Shown here: in pieces, positions 31,258 to 39,970 of the stretch
Numbering within the stretch: position 1 is the first letter of the stretch
Layout: each line of letters opens with the position of its first letter
Made by a program: the position numbers and the translations under genes
Source: Bacteroidota bacterium
GTDB lineage: Bacteria; Bacteroidota; Bacteroidia; B-17B0; Aurantibacillaceae
Direction: 5' to 3'
NCBI GenBank assembly: GCA_023433205.1
Contig: JAEZDS010000007.1
Span: forward strand, 1 to 54,470
DNA: 54,470 bases
The notes under the pieces: generated by a model
The model's database searches: none
The model's input: only the letters and a program-made list of their open reading frames with translations
Told to the model about the DNA's origin: nothing

Positions 31258-32529
31258 CTATTCGTTTTGGGGAATATTAAGAATAAATCTCCGCAGCATG
31301 TCAGCGGCGGCATTTGCGCTGGTAATGATGTTGTACTCACGGTTATCGCCAAACCTGAATTTTCTAGTAAGGATCTGAGCGCTGTTAGCAACCGCTATCC
31401 ACACGGTTCCCACAGGTTTTTCAACAGAGCCGCCGGTAGGACCGGCAATTCCGGAGATACTAATTGAATAATCGCTGCCGAATTTCTGCAGCACATTGGC
31501 GGCAAGTTCCCGCACACATTCTTCGCTCACTGCCCCCTTCTGTTCAAAAATGTGCGGGTCAACGTGAAGCAGCTGGTGTTTGGCGCTGTTGTTGTACGGA
31601 ACCACCGAACCCCTGAATATTTCCGATGCGCCGGGGTGGGCGGTAATCAGCGACGAGAGGTAGCCCCCGGTACAGCTTTCTGCAAGCGAAAGGGTGTTTT
31701 TTCTTGAACGCAGCAGCTCAAACAGCACGGTAACTATGCCCCTGCTTTCTTCACCATAATTTTCCTCGCCATAAATGTATTTGCCAATCAATTCACGTAG
31801 TTCGCCGGTTTTCTTTTCAATAAGCGAGCTGAGTTCAGTGGCCGATGAGCCATATCCGCTAATTCGCAGGCGAACCTGCCCTGGCTGGGGAAGGTAAGCG
31901 AGCTGAAGCTGCTTATCCCGCAGGTCGTTCTCCCACATTGCTATTTTTTCCGCCAGCTCGCTTTCCCCAACGCCAATGGTAAGAATTGTACGGTGGCAGA
32001 TGGCCGGCAGGCTGGTTACTTTTACAATTGAAGGTATAATGAAGTCGTTCACCATGGGCTTCATCTCATAGGGTACGCCCGGCAAGCTGAAAAATTGCGT
32101 ATTGTTTTTTTTCAGCCACAAACCCGGTGCCGTTCCCCGCGGATTGCGGATGATGGTGCAGCCTTCGGGAACCAGCGCCTGACGGCGGTTAAGATCGTTG
32201 AGTTCGTGGCCGCGGAGAGCAAAATAGGCTTCAACATCTCGCAGTGCCTGGTCATTCAGAACAAGCGGAACATTAAAAAACTCCGCCAGCACATCTTTGG
32301 TAATGTCGTCGCGGGTGGGACCCAGGCCACCTGTAATGATCACAAGATCGGCCCTTCGCAGCGAAAGTTCCAGGGCTTCGAGTATCGCTGCGCGCTCATC
32401 GGCCACTGTACACATGTAACGCACCCTTATGCCCTTAAGGTTCAGTTGACGGGCTATCCAAACGGTATTCGTATTGGTGATCTGACCGATCAGAATCTCG
32501 TCTCCTATACTGATAAGTTCAGCGTTCAT
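31258..32529 (-). CDS. cinA: CinA family protein (nicotinamide-nucleotide amidohydrolase / competence-damage protein)
   Basis: The 423-residue protein has the N-terminal molybdopterin-binding-like (COG1058) domain: 'MNAELISIGDEILIGQITNT', 'DLVIITGGLGPTRDDITKDV' and 'FFSLPGVPYEMKPM'. The C-terminal PncC-type amidohydrolase domain has 'TLSLAESCTGGYLSSLITA', 'YNNSAKHQLLHV' and 'ISISGIAGPTGGSVEKPVGTV'. Full-length CinA proteins process nicotinamide mononucleotide (pyridine nucleotide salvage) and may hydrolyse ADP-ribose. It lies 155 bp upstream of the sigma factor gene on the same strand; I see no functional link. Confidence 0.93.
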   Translation of the reverse strand: MNAELISIGDEILIGQITNTNTVWIARQLNLKGIRVRYMCTVADERAAILEALELSLRRADLVIITGGLGPTRDDITKDVLAEFFNVPLVLNDQALRDVEAYFALRGHELNDLNRRQALVPEGCTIIRNPRGTAPGLWLKKNNTQFFSLPGVPYEMKPMVNDFIIPSIVKVTSLPAICHRTILTIGVGESELAEKIAMWENDLRDKQLQLAYLPQPGQVRLRISGYGSSATELSSLIEKKTGELRELIGKYIYGEENYGEESRGIVTVLFELLRSRKNTLSLAESCTGGYLSSLITAHPGASEIFRGSVVPYNNSAKHQLLHVDPHIFEQKGAVSEECVRELAANVLQKFGSDYSISISGIAGPTGGSVEKPVGTVWIAVANSAQILTRKFRFGDNREYNIITSANAAADMLRRFILNIPQNE

Positions 32530-32630
32530 ACTTTTGTTTCTAAATCCTGCCTTCGCAAGTTAAATAAAATAGATGCTTGCGCTCCTAACAATTTTTGGCA
32601 CACAACGCTTTCTGTAAGTGGTACTTTAGC

Positions 32631-33353
32631 ATGATGAACAAAACAATTTTAAAATTATCTACCCTGGCTTTTGTTGTAGTTTTTTCGTTAAGCAGTTGTG
32701 CTCAGCTTGATAAAATACTGGGAACCATAAAAAAACCTCAGGCAGGTTCGGGTCTCAGCAACGAGGAGGTTATAAATGGGCTGAAAGAGGCACTCACCGT
32801 TGGAACCGGCAGTGCAGCCGCAAAGGCCGGACAATTAAATGGTTTTTATAAAAATCCCAGGCTTTTTATTCCCTGGCCGGAGGAGGCGCTTAAAATGAAG
32901 GAAAGACTGGTGGCGCTGGGCTTTCAGTCGCAGATCACGGCCTTCGAGGAAAGCCTTAACCGCGCGGCGGAAGAAGCTGCCAGCCACGCCAAACCGGTTT
33001 TTGTAAGCGCCATCACCAACATGTCGGTAGGCGACGGATTTAAGATCTTAAAGGGCAGCGATACAGCCGCTACGGCCTATCTGCGAAAGACAACATACGA
33101 TCCGCTTCGTGAAAAATTCCTTCCGGTAGTGCGTGAGGCGATTGAAAAGGTTGATGTAACCAGTTACTGGAATCCACTGGTTACGGCCTATAACCGCATA
33201 CCTGGTGTGCAGAAACAAAACCCCGACCTTGATGATTATGTTACCGGCAAGGCTATAAATGGACTGATGTTACTGATCGCCGATGAAGAGATCAGGATCA
33301 GAAAAGACCCTAAGGCAAGAGTGACGGAGCTTTTAAAAAAGGTGTTTGGATAA
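32631..33353 (+). CDS. DUF4197 lipoprotein
   Basis: This 240-residue protein has a lipoprotein signal (FVVVFSLSSCAQ; lipidated Cys) and a helical DUF4197 domain: 'GLSNEEVINGLKEALTVGTG', 'GFYKNPRLFIPWPEEALKM', 'GDGFKILKGSDTAATAYLR' and 'DDYVTGKAINGLMLLIADEE'. The family is found in Gram-negative bacteria and has no known function. Start ATG at 32631 (MMNK) or 32634; an earlier in-frame TTG at 32595 is unlikely because it would bury the signal peptide. It is divergent from cinA and is followed by the repeat cluster. Confidence 0.87.
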   Translation: MMNKTILKLSTLAFVVVFSLSSCAQLDKILGTIKKPQAGSGLSNEEVINGLKEALTVGTGSAAAKAGQLNGFYKNPRLFIPWPEEALKMKERLVALGFQSQITAFEESLNRAAEEAASHAKPVFVSAITNMSVGDGFKILKGSDTAATAYLRKTTYDPLREKFLPVVREAIEKVDVTSYWNPLVTAYNRIPGVQKQNPDLDDYVTGKAINGLMLLIADEEIRIRKDPKARVTELLKKVFG

Positions 33354-34121
33354 ACAGCTTTTCAGACTCAATAGAAACAGTACATTTTACCTGGACCAGA
33401 ATTTACATAGAACCGCTTCGATGTTAATCGGAATTGCTTCGCAAATTAAAAAGACGCCAAGAGCACCAGGCTTTGCGACTTTTTAAATTGAGCTTGCTCA
33501 ATTTCCCTCGCGACGCATCGCGATGCCTTTGCGCCTGTCCCGGCGAATGCCGGGAGTTTCTGCCTCTAACCAGCCGGTCGCATCAGAATTTAGAGGTGCA
33601 GTTTTCAAGAGAAATTTAGTATTATGCGCTTTATTATTAGTATCAACTGTCCACTTAAGCGCAGAGACGCCAAGACGCTAAGACGCAAAGTAGATTTGTG
33701 GGTCGACCCCGGCCTGCGCCGGGCCAGGCCCGACCGAACGGCTGCGTTGAGCCGGGCGGGCGCAGGGGAATTTGCTTCGCAAATTGTTATGACGCCAAGA
33801 GTGCTGGACGTTGTGTCTTATAAAATTGAGCGCAGCTCAATTTCCCCCGTGCCTTGAAACACAATACTATTTTTTAAAAACGTTGCCTTTATGCAAACTT
33901 TGCGGCTTTGCGGTTTCTGCCTTTAATTGGCCGGTCCTCTTAAGAATTTGAGGTGTGAAATATTCGAGATAAATTTGGAATTCCACACAGAATCTTTACG
34001 CTTACGCCATAGCTTCGCGTAGGCGCAGCCACTATTCCGGCGAAGGCCGGGAGTTTCTGCCTCTAATGAGCAGGCCCTATATAGGAAAGAAATGCTCTAA
34101 AAAAAAAAGGATGTTCCAGCC
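33354..34121. repeat. gene-free dispersed-repeat cluster
   Basis: No gene is seen in these 768 bp. They contain three copies of a gtttctgcctctaa-type motif (33556-33569, 33913-33926, 34053-34066). Two of these (33556, 34053) are preceded by a ccggcgaatgccgg / ccggcgaaggccgg palindrome. There is also a 'gcagagacgccaagacgctaa' stretch near 33660, a GC-rich segment at 33700-33770, and the inverted copy of the repeat at 83-199. The segment at 33996-34016 recurs with one mismatch at 46241-46261, and atcggaattgctt (33427-33439) recurs at 46218-46230. Confidence 0.8.
33769..33886 (-). repeat. arm 2 of the ~117 bp long-distance inverted repeat
   Basis: The minus strand of this segment repeats 83-199 with a few mismatches. 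The inner part holds the ttgagctgcgctcaa palindrome. See the entry for arm 1. Confidence 0.85.
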
Positions 34122-35624
34122 CTATTTACGTTGAGGTAATGCCGGCCTCACAAAATAGTACAAACCCGCAAGCAGAAGAAATACAATTGCCGGCGCCCTG
34201 TATCTGAAAATAGCACCGCTGTTGGGTACGGTGAGGCCAACAATTAGGCACACAGATAAAGTAATACATAAAAAACAAACCGGTACCAGTCTCGATCTTT
34301 TACTGGTGAAAAGTCCTTTAATAAGTATGATAAATACAAGGATGAGAACCAGGTTTTCCATTGAAGCCAACATCTGAAGATCGGAGTCGGCATTTAAGAA
34401 GAAAGGAAAAAAAAGAGTGTTATAAAGCGCTTGTATTATTGCTTTTACGGGTCTGCCTCCTATCCCTATCATCTCCAGATCTGAATTCGCAGGCGGGGTC
34501 ATAAAAGCCAGATCATAAATTGTACTGGTGTCGGTGTTCGAAAGCTTATAAAGTGTATCGCTATTGTGACTGTCTTCCCAATACATGTAAGGCACCCCCT
34601 CTTTTATCCTGAAACGCTGAGCGCTGCCAGGCACTTTCTGCACCAGGCCGGTGTCAAAATCAAGACGCAAGAAAACCGTATCAGAAGATAAGTAGATGCC
34701 ACCGCCAGAGGCGCCCTTAAAAGATTGCTGGTGAGCAATTGCCGCGGTTCTCAGACTTTTATTTTTGAGGGCAATAGAAAGGCTGTTTGCCAGCAAAGCC
34801 CCCCCAACAAAAGCTGCCAGAAAATAAACCGATCTGAACCTGATGTTTGGAATTGACTGCAGGGCAAATAACAAGAGAAAACAAAATACAGTGGTAATGA
34901 GAAAATAGGGTTTGAGCAACACGCTGATAAATAGCAGGGAAAATAACCAGCAATATCCTGCAACTGACAGTTTCCGGCGAAAAGCCTCATGTATAAGCCA
35001 CACCACATTTCCCAGAACAAAAAGCAGCAGGCCTTCCTTTAATAGGGCACCTGTATGAAACCAGAGCGATGGCAGAAAACAAAGAATCAATAAGACGCCT
35101 GATTCTTTGTCCCGGAAAAATTCCTTCACCGATCTATACAGAAAAAAAATGCCTGTGAAGCTCAAAAAACAACTAAAGAAGGCATGTACAAACCAACTGT
35201 CAAAGGCTATAAAATGGAGCAGACTATGAACTCTGATCACAATCCTGTTGTCGTTATAAAAGAATTTTTTAGCGCTGCCTGTTTCCCAGTTTTGGGTTTG
35301 GGCAAGACAATAATTATGTTCTTCCGTGGCGATTGAATTACCGGTGTCAAAACCAAACAGAGTACGTACAAAAACGGCAGTGTGTTTGTAGGCGCAGTTA
35401 TTAAGGATCTTTGCATCGTTATAGAATTTGCCGGTATCAGATTGCGAAAAGCCACCGTAATAATTCGTGTAAACAAAATAAAAGAGAGGGATGGCGCAGG
35501 CCTTCAAAACCAGCAGTATTGCCATGCGACCGCGGCTTATCTGCTCATCACTGAACAAACCAAAAAAGCCGTTCCGCAAAACAAGTGCTATGGCAACAAG
35601 TAAATATAAGCCTGCAATCAGCAC
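34122..35624 (-). CDS. polytopic membrane protein of unknown function
   Basis: About 500 residues with roughly 10-11 hydrophobic segments. One large extracytoplasmic domain of about 110 residues sits in the C-terminal third ('GGIYLSSDTVFLRLDFDTG', 'GVPYMYWEDSHNSDTLYKL'). The overall look, with a polar loop after the first segments ('GGFSQSDTGKFYNDAKIL'), resembles membrane glycosyltransferases or polysaccharide polymerases, but I see no diagnostic motif and do not assign one. The frame is open to an ATG at 35708, which would overlap the upstream gene by 74 bp. I prefer a GTG at 35624 (V-L-I-A-G), 11 bp after the upstream stop; a TTG at 35657 is also possible. Confidence 0.7.
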   Translation of the reverse strand: MLIAGLYLLVAIALVLRNGFFGLFSDEQISRGRMAILLVLKACAIPLFYFVYTNYYGGFSQSDTGKFYNDAKILNNCAYKHTAVFVRTLFGFDTGNSIATEEHNYCLAQTQNWETGSAKKFFYNDNRIVIRVHSLLHFIAFDSWFVHAFFSCFLSFTGIFFLYRSVKEFFRDKESGVLLILCFLPSLWFHTGALLKEGLLLFVLGNVVWLIHEAFRRKLSVAGYCWLFSLLFISVLLKPYFLITTVFCFLLLFALQSIPNIRFRSVYFLAAFVGGALLANSLSIALKNKSLRTAAIAHQQSFKGASGGGIYLSSDTVFLRLDFDTGLVQKVPGSAQRFRIKEGVPYMYWEDSHNSDTLYKLSNTDTSTIYDLAFMTPPANSDLEMIGIGGRPVKAIIQALYNTLFFPFFLNADSDLQMLASMENLVLILVFIILIKGLFTSKRSRLVPVCFLCITLSVCLIVGLTVPNSGAIFRYRAPAIVFLLLAGLYYFVRPALPQRK

Positions 35625-35634
35625 CTTAAATTGA

Positions 35635-36495
35635 TCAGAGATTGTCTGTAACCACAAGATATTTTCCTTTGTTGTCAATAACAAATCGGCCAGGCTTGTG
35701 TAAACCATAGGGGGTTAAATCAACGAGTTGCTGCCAGCCCTTTGACGGATCAAAATACATGATCATCTTATTTATTATAATGCAGAGGCCATGCCTCGGC
35801 TGCCAGCACAGGTCTTCGGGTCCCTGTTTGTGAGTAGCGTAAGGAATGATCTTTTTCAGCTGCAGGTCATAGATCAGGTAATTTGTGCCCTCAACAGTTT
35901 TTTTGCTGAAGAGGATCTGCCTTCTGTTAATTGCGGCAAAACCCCTCTCTACAGAAGAGGCGACAAATTGTTCAGTACTGTCCGGCAGGCTGGTAAATAC
36001 CAGAGAGTGTGGTTCAGTGAGTTTATAAAAAACCACGGTGTCGCGGTTCAGAAAACAGTAGTATCCAACGCTGTCCGCTGCCGGTGCTCCGGACAGTTCT
36101 TCTCCGGTTTTGCTGATGAATCGGATCTTCTGCGAACTGTCTGATTCTACTCTCACGACTGAAAGAATGCCGGCTGCGGAATAAACCCGGGGAGAAAATT
36201 CGCTTTCCGGCGTGGTGGTGACCTGGATATTTTTTCTTTTTTTGATCTGGTACTCCACTATGTCGCTTTGGCTGTTTTCAGCACTGCTGTAATAAACCGA
36301 TCGCGAATCGGTGCTGAACGAAGGCTGATTGTTGTATCCTGCCTTACTGTTGATCTTCTCAGGCAGTGAAAGCCTGCTGCTGCCATCATGTAGTTTTTCT
36401 ATCTTAAAAAGATAGAGGTCGCAGCGGGGAAGCTGTGCCTGTACAGACAAAGTGCAGAGAAAAAAACAGAAAATATTTTTATGTCTGCTGATCAT
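35635..36495 (-). CDS. secreted PD40/TolB-like beta-propeller protein
   Basis: The 286-residue protein has a short signal peptide (FCFFLCTLSVQAQ) followed by WD40-like/PD40 repeats: 'GYNNQPSFSTDSRSVYYSS', 'SDIVEYQIKKRKNIQVTTT', 'ESEFSPRVYSAAG' and 'GYYCFLNRDTVVFYKL'. Similar proteins bind partners in the periplasm or at the surface; several are called TolB-like, but this is not TolB itself. It overlaps the PAP2 gene by 17 bp and precedes the polytopic membrane protein gene, so the three form an operon-like unit. Confidence 0.75.
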   Translation of the reverse strand: MISRHKNIFCFFLCTLSVQAQLPRCDLYLFKIEKLHDGSSRLSLPEKINSKAGYNNQPSFSTDSRSVYYSSAENSQSDIVEYQIKKRKNIQVTTTPESEFSPRVYSAAGILSVVRVESDSSQKIRFISKTGEELSGAPAADSVGYYCFLNRDTVVFYKLTEPHSLVFTSLPDSTEQFVASSVERGFAAINRRQILFSKKTVEGTNYLIYDLQLKKIIPYATHKQGPEDLCWQPRHGLCIIINKMIMYFDPSKGWQQLVDLTPYGLHKPGRFVIDNKGKYLVVTDNL

Positions 36496-37057
36496 TGGTT
36501 TTGAGGAAAAAAGAACTGATGATAAGGTACCCGATCCAGCCGAAGAAAAGGCCGCTCAGCATTCCGGCAAAAACATCGCTGGGATAATGAACGCCAAGAT
36601 ATACCCTGCTGTACATTACCAGCAAAGGATAAAGGAATAACAAAAGACGGTATTTCCTGTGGATATATTTAAGGCAAAAAAACATATAGGTCACCGCTCC
36701 CATGGTATTGGAAGCGTGTGCTGAAAAAAAGCCATACTTGCCCCCGTGGTAACTGTTTACCACATGAACCTTGCCCTTTATTTCAAGATTATGAGTGGGC
36801 CGGTACCTTTTGGTGCTGTGTTTAATGAGGTTTGTACTTAAATCGGTACAGGCCACAACCATGGCACAACCCAGGACAAATTCAACGGCTTTTTTTAAAT
36901 TATAGCGGCGATAAAACGTATAGGCGAAGATCAGTACAAACAAAATAGTGGGCCAGGTGAAACTTAAGAACCACATTACAGCATCAAGCGCCGGGTGATG
37001 GTAAGAATTAATGCCAAGCAGGATTGACCTGTCAATGCTCTCGAGCCATTCAGTCAT
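36479..37057 (-). CDS. PAP2-family membrane phosphatase
   Basis: This 192-residue integral membrane phosphatase contains the three PAP2 motifs: 'KHSTKRYRPT' (KxxxxxxRP), 'YGFFSAHASNT' (PSGH replaced by FSAH, as in many bacterial members) and 'SRVYLGVHYPSDVFAG' (SRxxxxxHxxxD). Five or six hydrophobic segments fit the fold. The family dephosphorylates lipids such as undecaprenyl pyrophosphate, phosphatidic acid or lipid A; the substrate here is unknown. A TATTTTTG box lies 14 bp upstream. Confidence 0.9.
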   Translation of the reverse strand: MTEWLESIDRSILLGINSYHHPALDAVMWFLSFTWPTILFVLIFAYTFYRRYNLKKAVEFVLGCAMVVACTDLSTNLIKHSTKRYRPTHNLEIKGKVHVVNSYHGGKYGFFSAHASNTMGAVTYMFFCLKYIHRKYRLLLFLYPLLVMYSRVYLGVHYPSDVFAGMLSGLFFGWIGYLIISSFFLKTNDQQT

Positions 37058-37070
37058 GCCTAAAAATAAA

Positions 37071-37078
37071 CAAAAATA
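37071..37078 (-). promoter_or_regulatory. possible -7 promoter box (TATTTTTG)
   Basis: On the minus strand the octamer matches TAnnTTTG and ends 13 bases before the ATG of the PAP2 gene. No clear -33 box is visible upstream, where the end of the MBL-rhodanese gene lies. Confidence 0.4.
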
Positions 37079-37086
37079 AACGCCCG

Positions 37087-38481
37087 CTATTGAGGGCCTG
37101 CTGTTACTTCAGCTGCCGGTTCAAGTTTTGAGATTGCGCCATAACCGCCTTCCACATTGGTAAGATGATGGAATCCTGCGGCTTTCATTATTGAGATGCC
37201 GATCATGCTGCGGTAACCGCCCTGACAGTGAACCAGGTAGGACCGTTGTTTGTCGAGGTCTTCCACCCAGTTTTTAATTAGGTCAAGCGGCTGGTTTTTG
37301 GCAAATTTCAGGTGCGCTTTGTCGAATTCTCCGGGCTTTCTCACATCCAGTGTGAATTCTCCTTTGTGATATCTGCTAAGAAACTCCGCTGCTGATATTG
37401 AATCCACGGTGTCAACATTTTCACCGGATCGGGTCCAGGATTCTATGCCCCCATTTAAATAGCCCCTGCAGTTATCGTAACCCACACGCGAAAGCCTTTT
37501 TACTGCCTCTTCTTCCCTTCCTTCAGGGGCAACAAGCAAAATGGGTGTTTCAAGTGATGGCAGCACAGCGCCGGCCCAGGGTGCGAATTGCCCGTCGAGA
37601 CCTACGAAAAGTGAACCGCGTATATGACCTTTGGCAAATTGTTCGGCTGTGCGAACATCAAGGATAACCGTGTCTTTTTCTGCAGCTATCATTTTAAAGG
37701 TGCTATGGTTAAGCGCAACCACGCCCTCCTCTATCACCTCTGAATAATTCTTGTAGCCTGTTTGGTTCAGTTTTGCGTTCCCCGCGAAATAGCCCGGAGG
37801 GGGCAAAATACCTGATGTGAGCTCTCTTATAAATTCCTGTTTGCTGATGTTACTCAGCGCGTAGTTTGTTTTTTTCTGATTACCAAGTGTGTCACTTGTT
37901 TCCTTGCTCATGTTTTTTCCGCAGGCCGAGCCGGCACCGTGGGCAGGGTAAATTGTCACATCATCGCGAAGCGGCATTATTTTATTTCGTAAACTATCGT
38001 AAAGCATTCCTGCCAGGTCTTCCTGGCCCAGGCCTGATTTTATTGCAAGGTCAGGACGGCCCACATCTCCTATAAATAAAGTGTCGCCACTGAAAAGGCA
38101 CAGTTCTTTGTGGTTTTTGTCAAGCAGCAGGTAGCAGGCCGACTCTGGCGTATGGCCAGGGGTGTGCAGGACCTTTATTTTCAATTCACCTATGCTGAAA
38201 AGTTCTCCGTCTTTGGCCGTATAACTGTCATAATTGGTTTTTGCTCCAGGGCCAAACACAATAGTGGCGACGGTAGCCCCTGCAAGGTCTATGTGTCCGC
38301 TCACAAAATCGGCGTGGAAATGGGTTTCGAAGACGTATTTTAGTGTATCTCCGTTTTTTTTCAGCATTTCCAGGTAAGGGGCGGTTTCGCGCAGGGGATC
38401 AATAATGGCTGCTTCGCCGTTGCTTGCAACATAGTAGGCGCCCTGTGCAAGGCAATTGGTATAAAGCTGCTGAACATTCAT
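37087..38481 (-). CDS. MBL-fold hydrolase with two rhodanese domains (persulfide dioxygenase-like)
   Basis: This 464-residue cytoplasmic protein joins an N-terminal metallo-beta-lactamase domain (about 1-240) to two rhodanese domains (about 255-360 and 365-455). The metal motif is 'ETHFHADFVSGH' (H54, H56, D58), where the second His of the usual HxHxDH is Phe and a His follows four residues later. Also seen are 'HTPGHTPESACYLL' and 'LFSGDTLFIGDVGRPDL'. The first rhodanese lacks the active Cys ('LLVAPEGREEEA'); the second has 'YLVHCQGGYRS' with Cys. Relatives of this build oxidise glutathione or other persulfides in sulfide detoxification. The domain layout is certain; the reaction is inferred. 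Confidence 0.88.
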   Translation of the reverse strand: MNVQQLYTNCLAQGAYYVASNGEAAIIDPLRETAPYLEMLKKNGDTLKYVFETHFHADFVSGHIDLAGATVATIVFGPGAKTNYDSYTAKDGELFSIGELKIKVLHTPGHTPESACYLLLDKNHKELCLFSGDTLFIGDVGRPDLAIKSGLGQEDLAGMLYDSLRNKIMPLRDDVTIYPAHGAGSACGKNMSKETSDTLGNQKKTNYALSNISKQEFIRELTSGILPPPGYFAGNAKLNQTGYKNYSEVIEEGVVALNHSTFKMIAAEKDTVILDVRTAEQFAKGHIRGSLFVGLDGQFAPWAGAVLPSLETPILLVAPEGREEEAVKRLSRVGYDNCRGYLNGGIESWTRSGENVDTVDSISAAEFLSRYHKGEFTLDVRKPGEFDKAHLKFAKNQPLDLIKNWVEDLDKQRSYLVHCQGGYRSMIGISIMKAAGFHHLTNVEGGYGAISKLEPAAEVTAGPQ

Positions 38482-38593
38482 GGTGCGGGATCTGAGGAGG
38501 CCAAAGTTACGTAAATAATGCTCAGACCCCTTCGGGGGACTGGCCCGGTTATTGCAAGTAAGCTCGGGTTAAGGTTGTTGTTTGGAATATCGT

Positions 38594-38601
38594 TAATTTT
38601 G
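38594..38601 (+). promoter_or_regulatory. possible -7 promoter box (TAATTTTG)
   Basis: The octamer fits TAnnTTTG and ends 15 bases before the RidA ATG at 38617. TTG at 38575-38577 could be a -33 element at slightly short spacing. The box supports 38617 over the earlier in-frame start at 38518. Confidence 0.4.
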
Positions 38602-38616
38602 AATCAAAACAGAAGT

Positions 38617-39033
38617 ATGGACAAACAGATTGAATCCTCAAAAGCACCAGAACCCGTTGGTTTATATCCGCATGCAAGAAGGGTTGGGAATTTTTTGTTT
38701 CTGAGCGGGGTAGGGCCCAGGGAGCGCGGTACCAGTAAAATTCCTGGTGTAGAGCTCGATGCATCGGGTCAGATCTCGGCTTATGACATAGAGGCGCAGT
38801 GCCACAGTGTTTTCCGCAACGTAAAGAACATTTTGGAGGATGCCGGCAGTTCATGGGACAGGATTGTAGATGTAACCGTTTTCCTTACCAATATGAAAGA
38901 CGACTTTGCTGTGTATAACAGGGTGTGGGCTGAGTACTTCAGTAAAAATCCCCCCTGCCGTACCACTGTAGAGATCAACAAACTGCCTACGCCAATAGCC
39001 ATTGAATTAAAAGTTTTGGCCACTGTTGATTAA
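38617..39033 (+). CDS. RidA family protein, 2-aminomuconate deaminase-like
   Basis: The 138-residue protein has the RidA/YjgF fold: 'VGLYPHARRVGNFLFLSGVG', 'ISAYDIEAQCHSVFRNVKNI', 'AGSSWDRIVDVTVFLTNM', and the C-terminal 'PPCRTTVEINKLPTPIAIEL' with the conserved Arg that binds substrate carboxylates. The 'PHARRVGNFLFLSG' start is more like 2-aminomuconate deaminases than generic RidA imine deaminases. No kynurenine pathway genes are in the window, so the specific call is tentative. The ATG at 38617 begins the family-conserved region; 33 extra residues from 38518 look untranslated. Confidence 0.85.
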   Translation: MDKQIESSKAPEPVGLYPHARRVGNFLFLSGVGPRERGTSKIPGVELDASGQISAYDIEAQCHSVFRNVKNILEDAGSSWDRIVDVTVFLTNMKDDFAVYNRVWAEYFSKNPPCRTTVEINKLPTPIAIELKVLATVD

Positions 39034-39078
39034 TGCTTTACAACTTTCCGAATGGGCCGTTTAAAAACTACTAAACGC

Positions 39079-39108
39079 TTGTAATTTTAACATTTATCAA
39101 TATTTTTG
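39079..39108 (+). promoter_or_regulatory. probable promoter of the universal stress protein gene
   Basis: TTG at 39079-39081 and TATTTTTG at 39101-39108 match the -33 and -7 boxes with 19 bases between them, close to ideal for Bacteroidota. The -7 box is 25 bases upstream of the ATG at 39134. Confidence 0.55.
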
Positions 39109-39133
39109 TCTAAATTAAGGCCAAACGAGCGTT

Positions 39134-39970
39134 ATGATAATTAAAGAAAACCAGTCGATATTGATTCCGGTTGATTTTTCTAAGCAATCTTACATTGCTG
39201 TGAAACAAACCTACAACCTGGCCAGGTACACTAAGTCTAAAATTATTCTGATGCACGTATCTGAAGTTGGTTCAGAAGAACGTGCCGCCGACCTTGCAGC
39301 GCTCGCTCAAACAACCCGTGAAGAAAGTGGATTAGTGGTTGAGTCTCTTAATTTACAAGGGGATGTTTACGACATCACCAACAAAAAAGCGGAAGAGCTG
39401 GATTGTTCACTTGTTGTGCTGGCCCTTGATGAAAACGCCAAGTTCAAAACCGGTTTTTTTGGTGGCGGAAGTTCTGTTCCCAAATTCCTCCAGGCCGCCA
39501 ACTGCCCTGTAATCACACTGCGGTCAACTGAGAACCGTGATGGCCTCAAAAATATTGTAATGCCTTTTGACCTTACGCCTGAAAGCCGCGAGAAGGTGTC
39601 GTTTGCTGTGCAGCTGGCCCATTATTTTAAGGCCGACATCCGGATAGTTTCTGTTTTTAAGCCCAATGATGATGAGTACGAAAACAAGCTGCTGCCCTAT
39701 CTGCAGCAGGTAAAAAAATTCATCAAGGCCGAAGGGGTACACTGTACCAACCGTTCACTGCCCAGTACAAAACCGGCAGAGGCCATTGTTGAGTACGCGG
39801 TAAAGAACGATTGTGACCTTATCATTCAGATCAATCAGAAGGACTTCAGCATCGGCGAAAAGCTCAGCGGTGCAATGGGACATAGGATAGTGGAATTAAG
39901 CCCCATACCGGTACTTAACGTGCCGCCAATGAAACGCGAAAGTATGAGCCATTTTGGTAGCGGTATGTAA
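39134..39970 (+). CDS. tandem universal stress protein
   Basis: This 278-residue protein has two UspA domains. The first begins 'SILIPVDFSKQSYIAVKQTY' and continues 'KIILMHVSEVG'; the second begins 'NIVMPFDLTPESREKVSFAV' and has 'DIRIVSVFKPNDDEYE'. The domain ends have 'CPVITLRS' and 'IPVLNVPP'. The G-2x-G-9x-G(S/T) ATP motif is only partly visible ('GFFGGGSSVPKFLQ' and 'GEKLSGAMGHRIVELSP'), so nucleotide binding by the first domain is doubtful. Such proteins support survival under starvation or redox stress. It is a single-gene unit with its own promoter. Confidence 0.9.
   Translation: MIIKENQSILIPVDFSKQSYIAVKQTYNLARYTKSKIILMHVSEVGSEERAADLAALAQTTREESGLVVESLNLQGDVYDITNKKAEELDCSLVVLALDENAKFKTGFFGGGSSVPKFLQAANCPVITLRSTENRDGLKNIVMPFDLTPESREKVSFAVQLAHYFKADIRIVSVFKPNDDEYENKLLPYLQQVKKFIKAEGVHCTNRSLPSTKPAEAIVEYAVKNDCDLIIQINQKDFSIGEKLSGAMGHRIVELSPIPVLNVPPMKRESMSHFGSGM

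Noticed and set aside
38518..38616. 33-residue N-terminal extension of the RidA protein
   Set aside because: It is not family-like, and a -7 promoter box lies inside it; the ATG at 38617 fits better.
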